Assembly: GCA_016176335.1 (NCBI GenBank) | Contig: JACOXI010000006.1 | Location: 16,068 to 80,067, forward strand | From: Candidatus Daviesbacteria bacterium | Lineage (GTDB): Bacteria; Patescibacteria; Microgenomatia; Daviesbacterales; UBA10151 | Direction of reading: 5' to 3' | Length of the DNA: 64,000 nt | Position numbers and translations under genes: made by a program | Notes under the pieces: model-generated | What the model was told of the DNA's origin: nothing | Seen by the model: the letters and a program-made list of their open reading frames with translations, nothing else | Databases searched by the model: none | In this document: piece after piece, positions 9,757-17,552 of the stretch | Numbering within the stretch: position 1 is the stretch's first letter | Layout: the number at the start of each line of letters is the position of its first letter

Positions 9757-10695
9757 GTGGAAAAAATAAAAATCTGGTTTGCTGCCCATAAAGTAACTGC
9801 CATTTTGGCAGTTTTAATTATCTTAATTCTTTCAGCTGCTTTATTTACTTTCCAAAAAATCATATCTAAACCTGCTGGTTCGGTTGAAGAAGTTGATCTA
9901 ATTTTTGATGCAGAAGGTCCCTATGCCCAAATTTTTCCCAGAAAAGACGGCAATGCCTTGATTTTGCGCCTTACCAGAACCAGCTCTTATGATGCTATTT
10001 CCTATGAATTGGCTTATACCAGCAAAGTTTTGGAAACAGCAATACAGGGAGGTAGGGTGCTGGATGGGGGAGAATCAGCAGATTCGGCAAGCTCACTGCA
10101 GGTGGATTTGGGGAATTCGGGGACAATTGATAGAGGGGTTATAGGTACGATTAATGTATCGGAGAAAAAGGGGGAGTATGAACAGGAAATTTTGTTTGGG
10201 ACCTGTTCCAAAAATATCTGTAAATACGATAAGGGTGTTGAAAATGGGACTTTGACTCTGCATATAGTACGTGTCTCCTTTGGAGGTAAAAAAAAGGCAT
10301 ACAGGATGGTGACACAGTGGCATTTGCAAAAACCTGATGTGGCTTTAGGGCAACTTACCTCCGGCGATGGACATTTTATTTATATGTTGGATGCAGACAG
10401 ACAGACACTTGCCAACGTAGGATTTTCGATAGTAAACGACTTAACCGGTGTTCCAAAACTCCCGCCTGGTAAAGAGGTTTTAGGCAAAGTTTATTCTTTA
10501 AATGTGCCTATTGCCAAACAGCTTCCAAGTGGATCAATAAGCTTGGAATTGGTTGAAAACCCGCAGGAGGGAGCAAAACTTTATAGCCATAATGGCAGTG
10601 ACTGGAAGGAGTTAGATACAAAAATTGATGGAAGTAAATTATCTGCTAAAGCAGACGGTGCAGGAATTTTTGCAGTTTTAATCCCTAGAAAATAA
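9757..10695 (+). CDS. Membrane-anchored extracytoplasmic protein of unknown function
   Basis: This 312-residue protein starts at GTG 9757; an upstream start is blocked by stops. One N-terminal helix (residues 13-33, VTAILAVLIILILSAALFTF) is followed by a largely beta-strand ectodomain. Two cysteines lie close together (FGTCSKNICKYD). I recognise no family. The C-terminal part (LPSGSISLELVENPQEGAKLY) looks like a beta-sandwich. The gene stands alone between glyS and the dcw cluster. Confidence 0.7.
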   Translation: MEKIKIWFAAHKVTAILAVLIILILSAALFTFQKIISKPAGSVEEVDLIFDAEGPYAQIFPRKDGNALILRLTRTSSYDAISYELAYTSKVLETAIQGGRVLDGGESADSASSLQVDLGNSGTIDRGVIGTINVSEKKGEYEQEILFGTCSKNICKYDKGVENGTLTLHIVRVSFGGKKKAYRMVTQWHLQKPDVALGQLTSGDGHFIYMLDADRQTLANVGFSIVNDLTGVPKLPPGKEVLGKVYSLNVPIAKQLPSGSISLELVENPQEGAKLYSHNGSDWKELDTKIDGSKLSAKADGAGIFAVLIPRK

Positions 10696-10698
10696 CTA

Positions 10699-10830
10699 TC
10701 GATTCAGTCGGCAACCTCGCTCTCTTGCTCACTAATGCAAGCATCCTGCGGCTAATCGCCTCGGATACGCTCGCTTCGCTCGTCTAGAGTTCGCTGTGTT
10801 CGGAGGTAGCCTCCTTCCGCATAAATTTCC
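10699..10830. repeat. G+C-rich palindromic repeat cluster upstream of mraZ
   Basis: This non-coding stretch is richer in G+C than its surroundings and has repeated CTCGCTTCGCTCG-like words and small hairpins such as GGAGG-tag-CCTCC at 10802-10814. It resembles the dispersed palindromic material at 60126-60210 and inside cysS. It may also stop transcription from the upstream gene. Confidence 0.5.
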
Positions 10831-10833
10831 TTC

Positions 10834-10890
10834 TTGACAATTGATATTAAAATGGTGGAAAATGGTTATAGATGGTGAAAAAGGGTGAAA
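10834..10890 (+). promoter_or_regulatory. mraZ/dcw promoter with four phased MraZ-type repeats
   Basis: A consensus -35 TTGACA lies at 10834-10839. Four 10-bp units follow at exact 10-bp spacing: aatggtggaa, aatggttata, gatggtgaaa, aagggtgaaa (10851-10890). MraZ is known to bind tandem GTGG/TGGTG-type repeats in its own promoter. These units overlap the expected -10 (gaaaat, 10858-10863) and the transcription start, which fits autorepression of the dcw cluster. Confidence 0.75.
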
Positions 10891-10967
10891 ACCCTTAGAT
10901 TTTCTGCCCAGAAAGACCGCCTTCGTCAAGATGACTTGGCTTCGGCGAGATCAAAGAGGATGTCCTC

Positions 10968-11378
10968 ATGTTTTTGGGCGAATATCCAACACAATTTTCA
11001 GGACGCGGCAGAGTAATACTACCTAAAAAATTAAGAGAAGGAATCTCGGGTGACGAGATTATATTAAGTAAAGGATTTGAAGGTTGTATATGGGGATTTA
11101 ATAAGAAGGTATGGGAGAAAGAAGCGGAAAAGCAACTTGAGGTGTCAAGTTTGGATGAAAAGGCAAGGCTTATGAGAAGATATATATTCTCATCAAGCAT
11201 TACAGTGGAATTGGATGGACAAGGTAGATTTGTGATTCCACAAAGCCTTCTTAATTATGCACAGGTTAAAGGGGGAGTGGTAATAATAGGAGCCGGTGAT
11301 CATTTTGAGGTTTGGCAAAAGAGTTTATGGGGAAAGCACTTAAGGGCAATAGAGAAGGAATATGGAAGATTACCATGA
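10968..11378 (+). CDS. mraZ: Transcriptional regulator MraZ
   Basis: This 136-residue protein has two AbrB-like SpoVT domains, each ending in a DxxGR-type motif. The first copy is GRGRVILPKKLRE near residue 12; the second is LDGQGRFVIPQSLLNYA near residue 84. It is the first gene of the dcw cluster and the likely repressor acting on the repeats at 10851-10890. The SD-like GAGG lies in a small hairpin (gagg-atgt-cctc) directly before the ATG. The 3' end overlaps rsmH by 17 bp. Confidence 0.96.
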   Translation: MFLGEYPTQFSGRGRVILPKKLREGISGDEIILSKGFEGCIWGFNKKVWEKEAEKQLEVSSLDEKARLMRRYIFSSSITVELDGQGRFVIPQSLLNYAQVKGGVVIIGAGDHFEVWQKSLWGKHLRAIEKEYGRLP

Positions 11379-12315
11379 GGGGAACCCTCTGATAGGTAAG
11401 ACCTATCATAACAGCGTTTTTTTGAAAGAGGTAATGGGTGCACTCGACCCCGCCTATGGCGGGGTCAATATCCGAGATGCCTGGTATATAGATTGTACCT
11501 TAGGCGACGGAGGGCATTCGATAGAAATCATCAAGCGGGGTGGGAGAGTTATTGGAATAGACGTAGACCCGCAGGCCCTTGGGAGAGTGCAAGAAAGGTT
11601 TAAAGAATTGGGGTATTTGGGGATTTTAGGGGAAAGAATCAAGTTAGTTCAGGGAAATTTTAGGGATGTTAAAAAATTAATACAGCAGACGGACGCCGGA
11701 AAAGAATTTGCAGGTGCCATATTTGATCTGGGGGTTTCCTCTGTGCAGCTTGAAACCCCTGGAAGGGGTTTTTCTTTCTCCAAAGAGGGACCCTTGGATA
11801 TGAGAATGGATCCGACTTTACAAGTTCGTGCTTTAGACCTTATTAATGCTGGCGGAAGAAAGGAACTGAATGAGTTATTTAGTCGTTTGGGTGAAGAAAA
11901 ATATTCTAGGCGTCTGGCTGACGCTTTGGTACTCGCCCGTGAAATAAGAGGAAAGGATATAAGAACAACCAGGGATCTGGCTGATTTTGTGGAAAAGGTG
12001 GTGGGAGGAAGAAAGGGCAGGATCCATCCTGCAACTCAAGTGTTTCAGGCCCTAAGAATAGCCGTGAATGATGAGTTGGGAGCTTTACAGGAAGGGTTGG
12101 ATCAAATAATAGATCTAATGGAGAAGAAGGGCAGAATCGTGGTTATTAGTTTTCATTCATTGGAGGATAGGATTGTTAAATTTACTTTTAGAAAATGGGA
12201 GGAGGGGGGGAAGGGTTTGATTATAACGGAAAGACCGATTGTACCATCAGATGATGAGGTGAGAAATAATCCTAGGTCGAGGTCGGCAAAGATGAGAGTT
12301 TTTCAAAGATTATGA
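11362..12315 (+). CDS. rsmH: 16S rRNA (cytosine1402-N4)-methyltransferase RsmH
   Basis: RsmH (MraW) N4-methylates C1402 in the ribosomal P site. At 317 residues it has the expected length. The SAM-binding motif is CTLGDGGHSIEII, then VIGIDVDPQAL; later come FDLGVSSVQLETPGRGFSF, ATQVFQALRIAVNDEL and ISFHSLEDRIVK. It sits in its usual place after mraZ. The stop overlaps the ftsL start (ATGA). Confidence 0.97.
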   Translation: MEDYHEGNPLIGKTYHNSVFLKEVMGALDPAYGGVNIRDAWYIDCTLGDGGHSIEIIKRGGRVIGIDVDPQALGRVQERFKELGYLGILGERIKLVQGNFRDVKKLIQQTDAGKEFAGAIFDLGVSSVQLETPGRGFSFSKEGPLDMRMDPTLQVRALDLINAGGRKELNELFSRLGEEKYSRRLADALVLAREIRGKDIRTTRDLADFVEKVVGGRKGRIHPATQVFQALRIAVNDELGALQEGLDQIIDLMEKKGRIVVISFHSLEDRIVKFTFRKWEEGGKGLIITERPIVPSDDEVRNNPRSRSAKMRVFQRL

Positions 12316-12608
12316 CAATCATTAAAAAATTTGAACCGGAACTGCCACAAAAGAGAATTTCTAAAAAATTGGTTGTATCCATATTAGCATGCCTTTTTGT
12401 ATTAACTTTGGTGCAAATTTGGGTTTCTAATACCCTTGTTTCCTACGGTGAGAAGTTTGAAAGACTTTCTTCTCTTGAGCAAACCTTAAAAACAGCAAAT
12501 CAGATTCTTGAAAATGAAATAGCAAAAAAAGCTTCATTGACAAACTTGGCCACAGAATCAGCTGAACTTGGTTTTTATAAACAGGAGAGTATACAATATA
12601 TTCGTTGA
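12312..12608 (+). CDS. ftsL: FtsL-like division protein
   Basis: This 98-residue bitopic protein has a short basic cytoplasmic segment, one helix (LVVSILACLFVLTLVQIWV) and a coiled-coil periplasmic part (SSLEQTLKTANQILENEIAK). Primary sequence is weakly conserved in FtsL. The call rests on topology and on position between rsmH and the PBP, overlapping both by 4 bp. FtsL forms a complex with FtsQ/DivIB and DivIC/FtsB. Confidence 0.75.
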   Translation: MTIIKKFEPELPQKRISKKLVVSILACLFVLTLVQIWVSNTLVSYGEKFERLSSLEQTLKTANQILENEIAKKASLTNLATESAELGFYKQESIQYIR

Positions 12609-14308
12609 TGCGAATTTATTGGATAAAAATTTTCTTTCTTCTTTTCTTTTTAGCGATCTTTCTACGACTTTTCTATTGGCAAATAATAAGGGGTGAATTT
12701 CTACAAGCACAAGCCGAAGGTCAACACTTTACCGATGTTACACTAAAAGCTATCCGGGGAAAAGTATTCTTTTCCGACGGAAGTTTGCTTGCCTCGTCAA
12801 ACCCTTCTTACCTGTTATTTGGTCTGCCGAAAGTTATCAAGGAAGACAAAAGGGTAGATACCGCATACGCTCTTGCCAAAATTATTGCCGGGTCGGATGC
12901 AAAAGATGTTTCGGAGGTTGCAAAAGATACCATCAATAAACTTTCCCAGGATCTTTATTGGATTAGACTTTACAGTAATATAACAGTTGAGCAAAAAAAA
13001 GCAATTGAGCGGTTAAACATATCAGGGATGGGCTTTGAGCAGGGAAGTGTCAGGTTTTACCCGGAGGGGTCTTCATCTGCTCATCTTCTTGGTTTTGTTG
13101 GGAAGGATGCCAAGGGTGATGATAAGGGATATTTTGGGTTGGAAGGATATTATGATGGTGAATTGCGCAGTCTTAAAGGATTGGTCAGGCAAGAAAGAGA
13201 TGCGGTTGGTTTACCTATCCTGATTGGTAATTTCCAAACAACAAATGCGAGAAACGGTAAGGATTTAATCTTAAATATTGATAGATCTGTTCAATTTATT
13301 GTGGAGCAAGCTCTCAAAAATGGTCTTGAAAAATATGGAGCAAAATCCGCATCAGCAGTTGTCATGGAACCAAAAACAGGTAATATTTTGGCCCTTGCTT
13401 CTTTTCCAAACTATGATCCGCTAAATTATTTTAATTACCCAAAAGAATACTACAAGAATCCGATAGTTGCAGATCTTTATGAACCCGGTTCAACTTTTAA
13501 AGTTTTGGTCATGGCAGCGGCCTTAAATGAAGAAGCGGTTAAGCCGGATACAGAGTGTGATATTTGCCAAGGGCCAACCTCAATTGGGGGATTTATCTTG
13601 AGAACCTGGAATAATAAGTATTTCCCTAATACCAACATGCGTGATGTGATAGTACACTCTGATAATATAGGAATGGTTTTTGCGGGTAAAAAATTGGGGT
13701 TAGATAAGTTTTACTCATATCTTGAAGATTTTGGTTTGGGTACTCCGTCAAATATAGACTTACAAGATGATTTCTCATCAGATATTAGAGCAAGAGCAGA
13801 GTGGAGAGAAATAGACTTGGCAACAGCATCTTTTGGTCAGGGAATTGCTGTAACAGGTATACAAATGGTTAAAGCTGTAGCAGCAATTGCCAATGGGGGA
13901 AAATTAATGGAGCCCCATGTTGTCAATAAAATTTCCGATGAGAATGGAGTTTTTGAAATCAAGCCTAAAGTGATAAAAGAAGTTATTAAAGAATCTACTG
14001 CCCAGCAGGTTAAAGAAATGATGGTGGCGGCAGTTTCAGAAGGGGAGGCAAAATTTGCCAAGCCAAAAGGATTTAAAATAGCCGGTAAAACAGGTACTGC
14101 CCAAATTCCGGTAGCAGGACATTATGATCCCAATAAAACTATAGCCTCTTTTGTAGGATTTGCACCAGCCGATCATCCAAAATTTGTCATGTTGGTACGT
14201 TTCGATCAACCCTCATCATCCATATATGGTTCGGAAACCGCTGCTCCAACCTTTTTTGAAATTGCCAAAGAACTTTTTACATATTATAAAATTGCACCGG
14301 ACGAGTAA
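12605..14308 (+). CDS. ftsI: Penicillin-binding protein, transpeptidase FtsI/SpoVD type
   Basis: This septal transpeptidase cross-links peptidoglycan outside the membrane. One N-terminal helix (IFFLLFFLAIFLRLFYW) is followed by the PBP dimerisation domain (GKVFFSDGSLLASS ... GLEGYYDGEL) and the transpeptidase domain. All three catalytic motifs are visible: S296-T-F-K299 (nucleophile Ser296), S352-D-N and K495-T-G. At 567 residues it is complete, without a PASTA tail. It is the last gene before the hairpin array at 14325. Confidence 0.96.
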   Translation: MMRIYWIKIFFLLFFLAIFLRLFYWQIIRGEFLQAQAEGQHFTDVTLKAIRGKVFFSDGSLLASSNPSYLLFGLPKVIKEDKRVDTAYALAKIIAGSDAKDVSEVAKDTINKLSQDLYWIRLYSNITVEQKKAIERLNISGMGFEQGSVRFYPEGSSSAHLLGFVGKDAKGDDKGYFGLEGYYDGELRSLKGLVRQERDAVGLPILIGNFQTTNARNGKDLILNIDRSVQFIVEQALKNGLEKYGAKSASAVVMEPKTGNILALASFPNYDPLNYFNYPKEYYKNPIVADLYEPGSTFKVLVMAAALNEEAVKPDTECDICQGPTSIGGFILRTWNNKYFPNTNMRDVIVHSDNIGMVFAGKKLGLDKFYSYLEDFGLGTPSNIDLQDDFSSDIRARAEWREIDLATASFGQGIAVTGIQMVKAVAAIANGGKLMEPHVVNKISDENGVFEIKPKVIKEVIKESTAQQVKEMMVAAVSEGEAKFAKPKGFKIAGKTGTAQIPVAGHYDPNKTIASFVGFAPADHPKFVMLVRFDQPSSSIYGSETAAPTFFEIAKELFTYYKIAPDE

Positions 14309-14324
14309 GTGCGGCAATAATGTA

Positions 14325-14445
14325 TAATCGCTTGCGATTACATCGCGTCGCTTCTTATCTGCAAGAGAGGCATGTAGCGACTCATAACGCGATGCGTTAT
14401 AATCGTTTACGATTACATCGTTCACTTCTTGTAACGTGGACGTTA
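14325..14445. repeat. Array of four short hairpins between ftsI and murE
   Basis: Four inverted repeats follow each other: taatcgcttgcgatta (14325-14340), ataacgcgatgcgttat (14384-14400), taatcgtttacgatta (14400-14415) and taacgtggacgtta (14432-14445). The first and third are near copies, both followed by catcg; their difference is a paired C-G to T-A change that keeps the stem. The array looks like two copies of a longer unit. Confidence 0.6.
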
Positions 14446-14449
14446 TAAT
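14444..14449 (+). promoter_or_regulatory. murE -10 element (leaderless type)
   Basis: A perfect TATAAT ends 7 nt before ATG 14457. The -35 is weak (ttcact, 14421-14426, 17-nt spacer). There is no room for a Shine-Dalgarno sequence downstream of the predicted start site. Confidence 0.5.
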
Positions 14450-14456
14450 TAGCCTC

Positions 14457-15659
14457 ATGAATCTGATAAGGAAGATAGCCAAAAAATTTCTTCCGCAAAA
14501 AATTATTAATATTTTTTATCATTTACCAAAAGCTTTTTTGGCAAATGTAGTATATGGTTTCCCTACAAGGCGACTAAAAGTAGGAGGGGGACTTACAGTG
14601 ATTGGAGTTACCGGAACAGACGGGAAAACCACCACCGTAAACATGATTTATCAAATACTTAAAGTGGCGGGGAAAAAAGTTTCTATGATCTCTACTATTA
14701 ATGCTCCAGGTTTTCATGTTACTTCTCCTGATCCGTTTGCGGTGCAAAGACTTGCCAAGAAAGCCAAAGTTTCAGGTGATAAATATTTAATTTTGGAAGT
14801 AACTTCACATGCTTTGGATCAATATAGATTTTGGGGTATTAAATTTGATGTTGGTGTTGTGACAAATATCACACATGAACATTTGGATTACCACAAAACT
14901 TTTGAAAATTACCTTAATGTAAAAACGTTCCTACTTAAGAATGTCAAATTTGCCATAGTGAATGATAATTTAAGGGAAGTTTTAGGAAAAAAAAGCGGTA
15001 AACTAATTACTTTTGGATTAGATAAAGGAGATTTTAGTCAGAGGCAGATCAGGCTAAATTTAAAAATTTTTGGTGATTACAATTTGGAGAATGCTTTGGC
15101 AGCACTGGCCTGCGGGTTCGTTTTGGATATTGATAGAAAAATTGCCCAAAGAGCATTGGAAAGATTTGGTGGAATAACTGGCAGAATGGAAGAGATTAAA
15201 AATAATAAGGGTATAAAAATCTTTATTGATTTTGCACATACACCAAATGCGCTGTTACAAGCTCTTCAAGCCTTAAGACCCAAAACTTCAGGTAGATTGA
15301 TTGCAGTATTTGGATCAGCAGGGAAAAGAGATGTTGAAAAAAGAAGTTTAATGGGTGAGATTGCTGCCAGGCAAGCAGATATAGTTGTGGTAACAGCAGA
15401 AGATCCCAGAGGAGAGATAGAACAAATTAATGTAGAGATTACAAAAGGCGCGAAAAAGATGGGGTTAAAGGAAGGGATAAATTTATTTATAACACATGAC
15501 AGACAAAAAGCTATCAGCCTCGTTGTAAATGATTTGGCCAGAAAAGGAGATGTAGTGGGGATTTTTGGAAAAGGGCACGAAACATCGATGAATTTGGATG
15601 GGAGAAAAGAAATTCCCTGGTCTGATTTTGAAGCAGTAAAAAAAGCTCTAAATGGATAA
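14457..15659 (+). CDS. murE: UDP-N-acetylmuramyl-tripeptide synthetase MurE, short form
   Basis: MurE adds the third stem-peptide amino acid to UDP-MurNAc-L-Ala-D-Glu. The start is placed at ATG 14457, after the TATAAT, and not at the GTG 14436 inside a hairpin. The P-loop is GVTGTDGKTTTV; central-domain motifs are EVTSHALDQYR and NITHEHLDYH; the C-terminal ligand loop reads AEDPRGE where DAP-type enzymes have DNPR. The Arg is kept, so diaminopimelate is possible but unproven. At 400 residues it lacks the usual N-terminal UDP-binding domain. Confidence 0.92.
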   Translation: MNLIRKIAKKFLPQKIINIFYHLPKAFLANVVYGFPTRRLKVGGGLTVIGVTGTDGKTTTVNMIYQILKVAGKKVSMISTINAPGFHVTSPDPFAVQRLAKKAKVSGDKYLILEVTSHALDQYRFWGIKFDVGVVTNITHEHLDYHKTFENYLNVKTFLLKNVKFAIVNDNLREVLGKKSGKLITFGLDKGDFSQRQIRLNLKIFGDYNLENALAALACGFVLDIDRKIAQRALERFGGITGRMEEIKNNKGIKIFIDFAHTPNALLQALQALRPKTSGRLIAVFGSAGKRDVEKRSLMGEIAARQADIVVVTAEDPRGEIEQINVEITKGAKKMGLKEGINLFITHDRQKAISLVVNDLARKGDVVGIFGKGHETSMNLDGRKEIPWSDFEAVKKALNG

Positions 15660-16236
15660 CAAATTCAAATTAATAATTGATTCTTTTGGTCATGACAAAT
15701 TTAAATTCGATGAACCTATTAGTAATTATAGTGCCTTGAATGTTGGTGGGCCGGCTAAATTATTTTTTATCGCCTTTACCACCGGGGAATTGGTGAAAAT
15801 TATTAAAATGTGTAGAGATTTACGCCTTCCCTATTTTTTGTTTGGAACCGGAACTAAAATGATGATTTCGGATCAGGGATTTTTGGGATTGGTAATAAAA
15901 AACAGAACTAAAAATATCCAAACAATTTCGGTTAAGGGCAAAGTATCAAGATTCGGGGTGGGTGTGGAAGAGGCTTTGATTGAAGTGGATTCCGGTGTTA
16001 GTTTGGGTAAATTCGCCGAAGAGTTGGAAAGACAAAATCTTTCAGCGGAGAGTTTCAAGGGTATTCCGGGGAGCATCGGCGGAAATCTTTTGGTGAGCAC
16101 TGTTTTGCAAAAATTAGTAAAAAGTATTAAAGTATTAGGTCAAGGTTCAGAAATAGGGGAAATAAATTCTGAAAGTTTAAGCTTTAAAAAGCATATAATT
16201 CTATCAGCAGTTTTTAAGATAAAAGCAAAAGAATGA
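15652..16236 (+). CDS. MurB-like FAD-binding protein without the C-terminal domain
   Basis: The N-terminal two thirds matches UDP-N-acetylenolpyruvoylglucosamine reductase: SNYSALNVGGPAKLFF, LFGTGTKMM (usually LGxGSN) and FKGIPGSIGGNL. After that the NAGAYG loop is missing and the protein ends at LSFKKHIILSAVFKI, where full MurB continues into its substrate-binding domain. It has 194 residues against about 300 in the family. It overlaps murE by 8 bp and precedes murA, so it holds the murB position. Whether it reduces enolpyruvyl-UDP-GlcNAc is open. Confidence 0.75.
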   Translation: MDNKFKLIIDSFGHDKFKFDEPISNYSALNVGGPAKLFFIAFTTGELVKIIKMCRDLRLPYFLFGTGTKMMISDQGFLGLVIKNRTKNIQTISVKGKVSRFGVGVEEALIEVDSGVSLGKFAEELERQNLSAESFKGIPGSIGGNLLVSTVLQKLVKSIKVLGQGSEIGEINSESLSFKKHIILSAVFKIKAKE

Positions 16237-16298
16237 TTATACGGAGTAAGTATGAAGTATCAAATTGCGGGAGGTAAAAAGCTGGAAATGGAGTGAAT

Positions 16299-17552
16299 AT
16301 GCGATACATAATTAACGGAGGACATCGGTTGGATGGAGAAACCCGAGTTTCAGGAAATAAAAACTCTATTTTTCCTTGTGTTTCCGCAGCTCTTTTGACC
16401 AAGGATGAGGTTGTTTTGGAAAATATTTCCAATATCCGCGATGTGGAGATTTTAGTGGAGATTCTTAAAAAATTGGGAGTTTTGGTAGAAAGAGAGGGGT
16501 CTAAACTTATTATTAGGGCGAAAGATATTAAAACTGTTAATTTACCCCAAACTCTCATGACAAAACTTCGGGGTTCAATAGTTTTGGTGGGTGCTATTTT
16601 AGCAAGGAAAGGAAAAGTTAATTTTTATCATCCGGGAGGAGATATCATTGGCCAAAGAAGTATCGGGGTTCATCTGGCAGGCTTAAAAAAGTTGGGCGCC
16701 ACCTTAAAAAAAAATGATCTTAAATACTCTCTTCAACTTATGGAGGGAGCAACTTCCGCTACTGTTTTTCTAACAGAGTCTTCCGTCACAGCCACCGAGA
16801 ATTTGATTTTGTCATGCGTTTTGGGGAGTAAAAAGGTTATTTTGAAAAACTGTCCGGTTGAACCGCATATTTTAGACTTATGTTCGATGTTACTTAAGAT
16901 GGGTGCAAAAATTGAGGGAGTTGGTACGCATACCCTTCTGATTGAGGGTGTGGAGCAATTGTCTGGAACTCGTTTTAAGATAGGTATAGATTTTATTGAA
17001 GTTGGGACATATGCTATCGCAGCTGCGATTACGGGTGGTAAGGTTACTATCAGGGGTTTGGATAATACTGAATTGGATCCAATTTTCGAACCTCTTTCAC
17101 GTTTTGGGATTGAGATTGATTCCAAAGGAGATACCCTTACTGTTTTTTCAGACAAACTAAAGGCAGTTTCTAAAATTACCACTAATGTTTGGCCGGGTTT
17201 TCCGACAGATTTAATGAGTGCTGCAATTGTTTTGGCAACTCAAAGTAAAGGTATGACTCTGTGCCACGACTGGATGTATGAGTCTAGAATGTTTTTTGTG
17301 GATAAATTGATTTCTATGGGAGCAAAAATCAATCTTGCCGACCCGCATAGAGTATTTGTTTTAGGTCCTACCAAACTTAGGGGAAGAATGCTGGAGACTC
17401 CCGATATAAGAGCCGGTATGGCTTTAGTTTTGGCCGCCCTGATTGCTAAAGGTAAGAGTACCATAAATCAAGCGGAACTGATTGAACGGGGATATGAGGA
17501 TGTTGTCGGTAAATTAAGAAGTCTGGGCGCAGACATCGAAAAAGAATCATAA
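16299..17552 (+). CDS. murA: UDP-N-acetylglucosamine 1-carboxyvinyltransferase MurA (Asp115 form)
   Basis: MurA carries out the first committed step of peptidoglycan synthesis, moving enolpyruvate from PEP to UDP-GlcNAc. The start is ATG 16299 with GGAG 5 nt upstream. It has 417 residues and full EPSP-synthase-fold repeats (GNKNSIFPCVSAALLT near the N-terminus). In the active-site loop the usual GGCAIG reads GGDIIG, so the reactive Cys115 is Asp (codon 16641-16643). Cys-to-Asp MurA enzymes of mycobacteria and chlamydiae are active and resist fosfomycin. Confidence 0.95.
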   Translation: MRYIINGGHRLDGETRVSGNKNSIFPCVSAALLTKDEVVLENISNIRDVEILVEILKKLGVLVEREGSKLIIRAKDIKTVNLPQTLMTKLRGSIVLVGAILARKGKVNFYHPGGDIIGQRSIGVHLAGLKKLGATLKKNDLKYSLQLMEGATSATVFLTESSVTATENLILSCVLGSKKVILKNCPVEPHILDLCSMLLKMGAKIEGVGTHTLLIEGVEQLSGTRFKIGIDFIEVGTYAIAAAITGGKVTIRGLDNTELDPIFEPLSRFGIEIDSKGDTLTVFSDKLKAVSKITTNVWPGFPTDLMSAAIVLATQSKGMTLCHDWMYESRMFFVDKLISMGAKINLADPHRVFVLGPTKLRGRMLETPDIRAGMALVLAALIAKGKSTINQAELIERGYEDVVGKLRSLGADIEKES

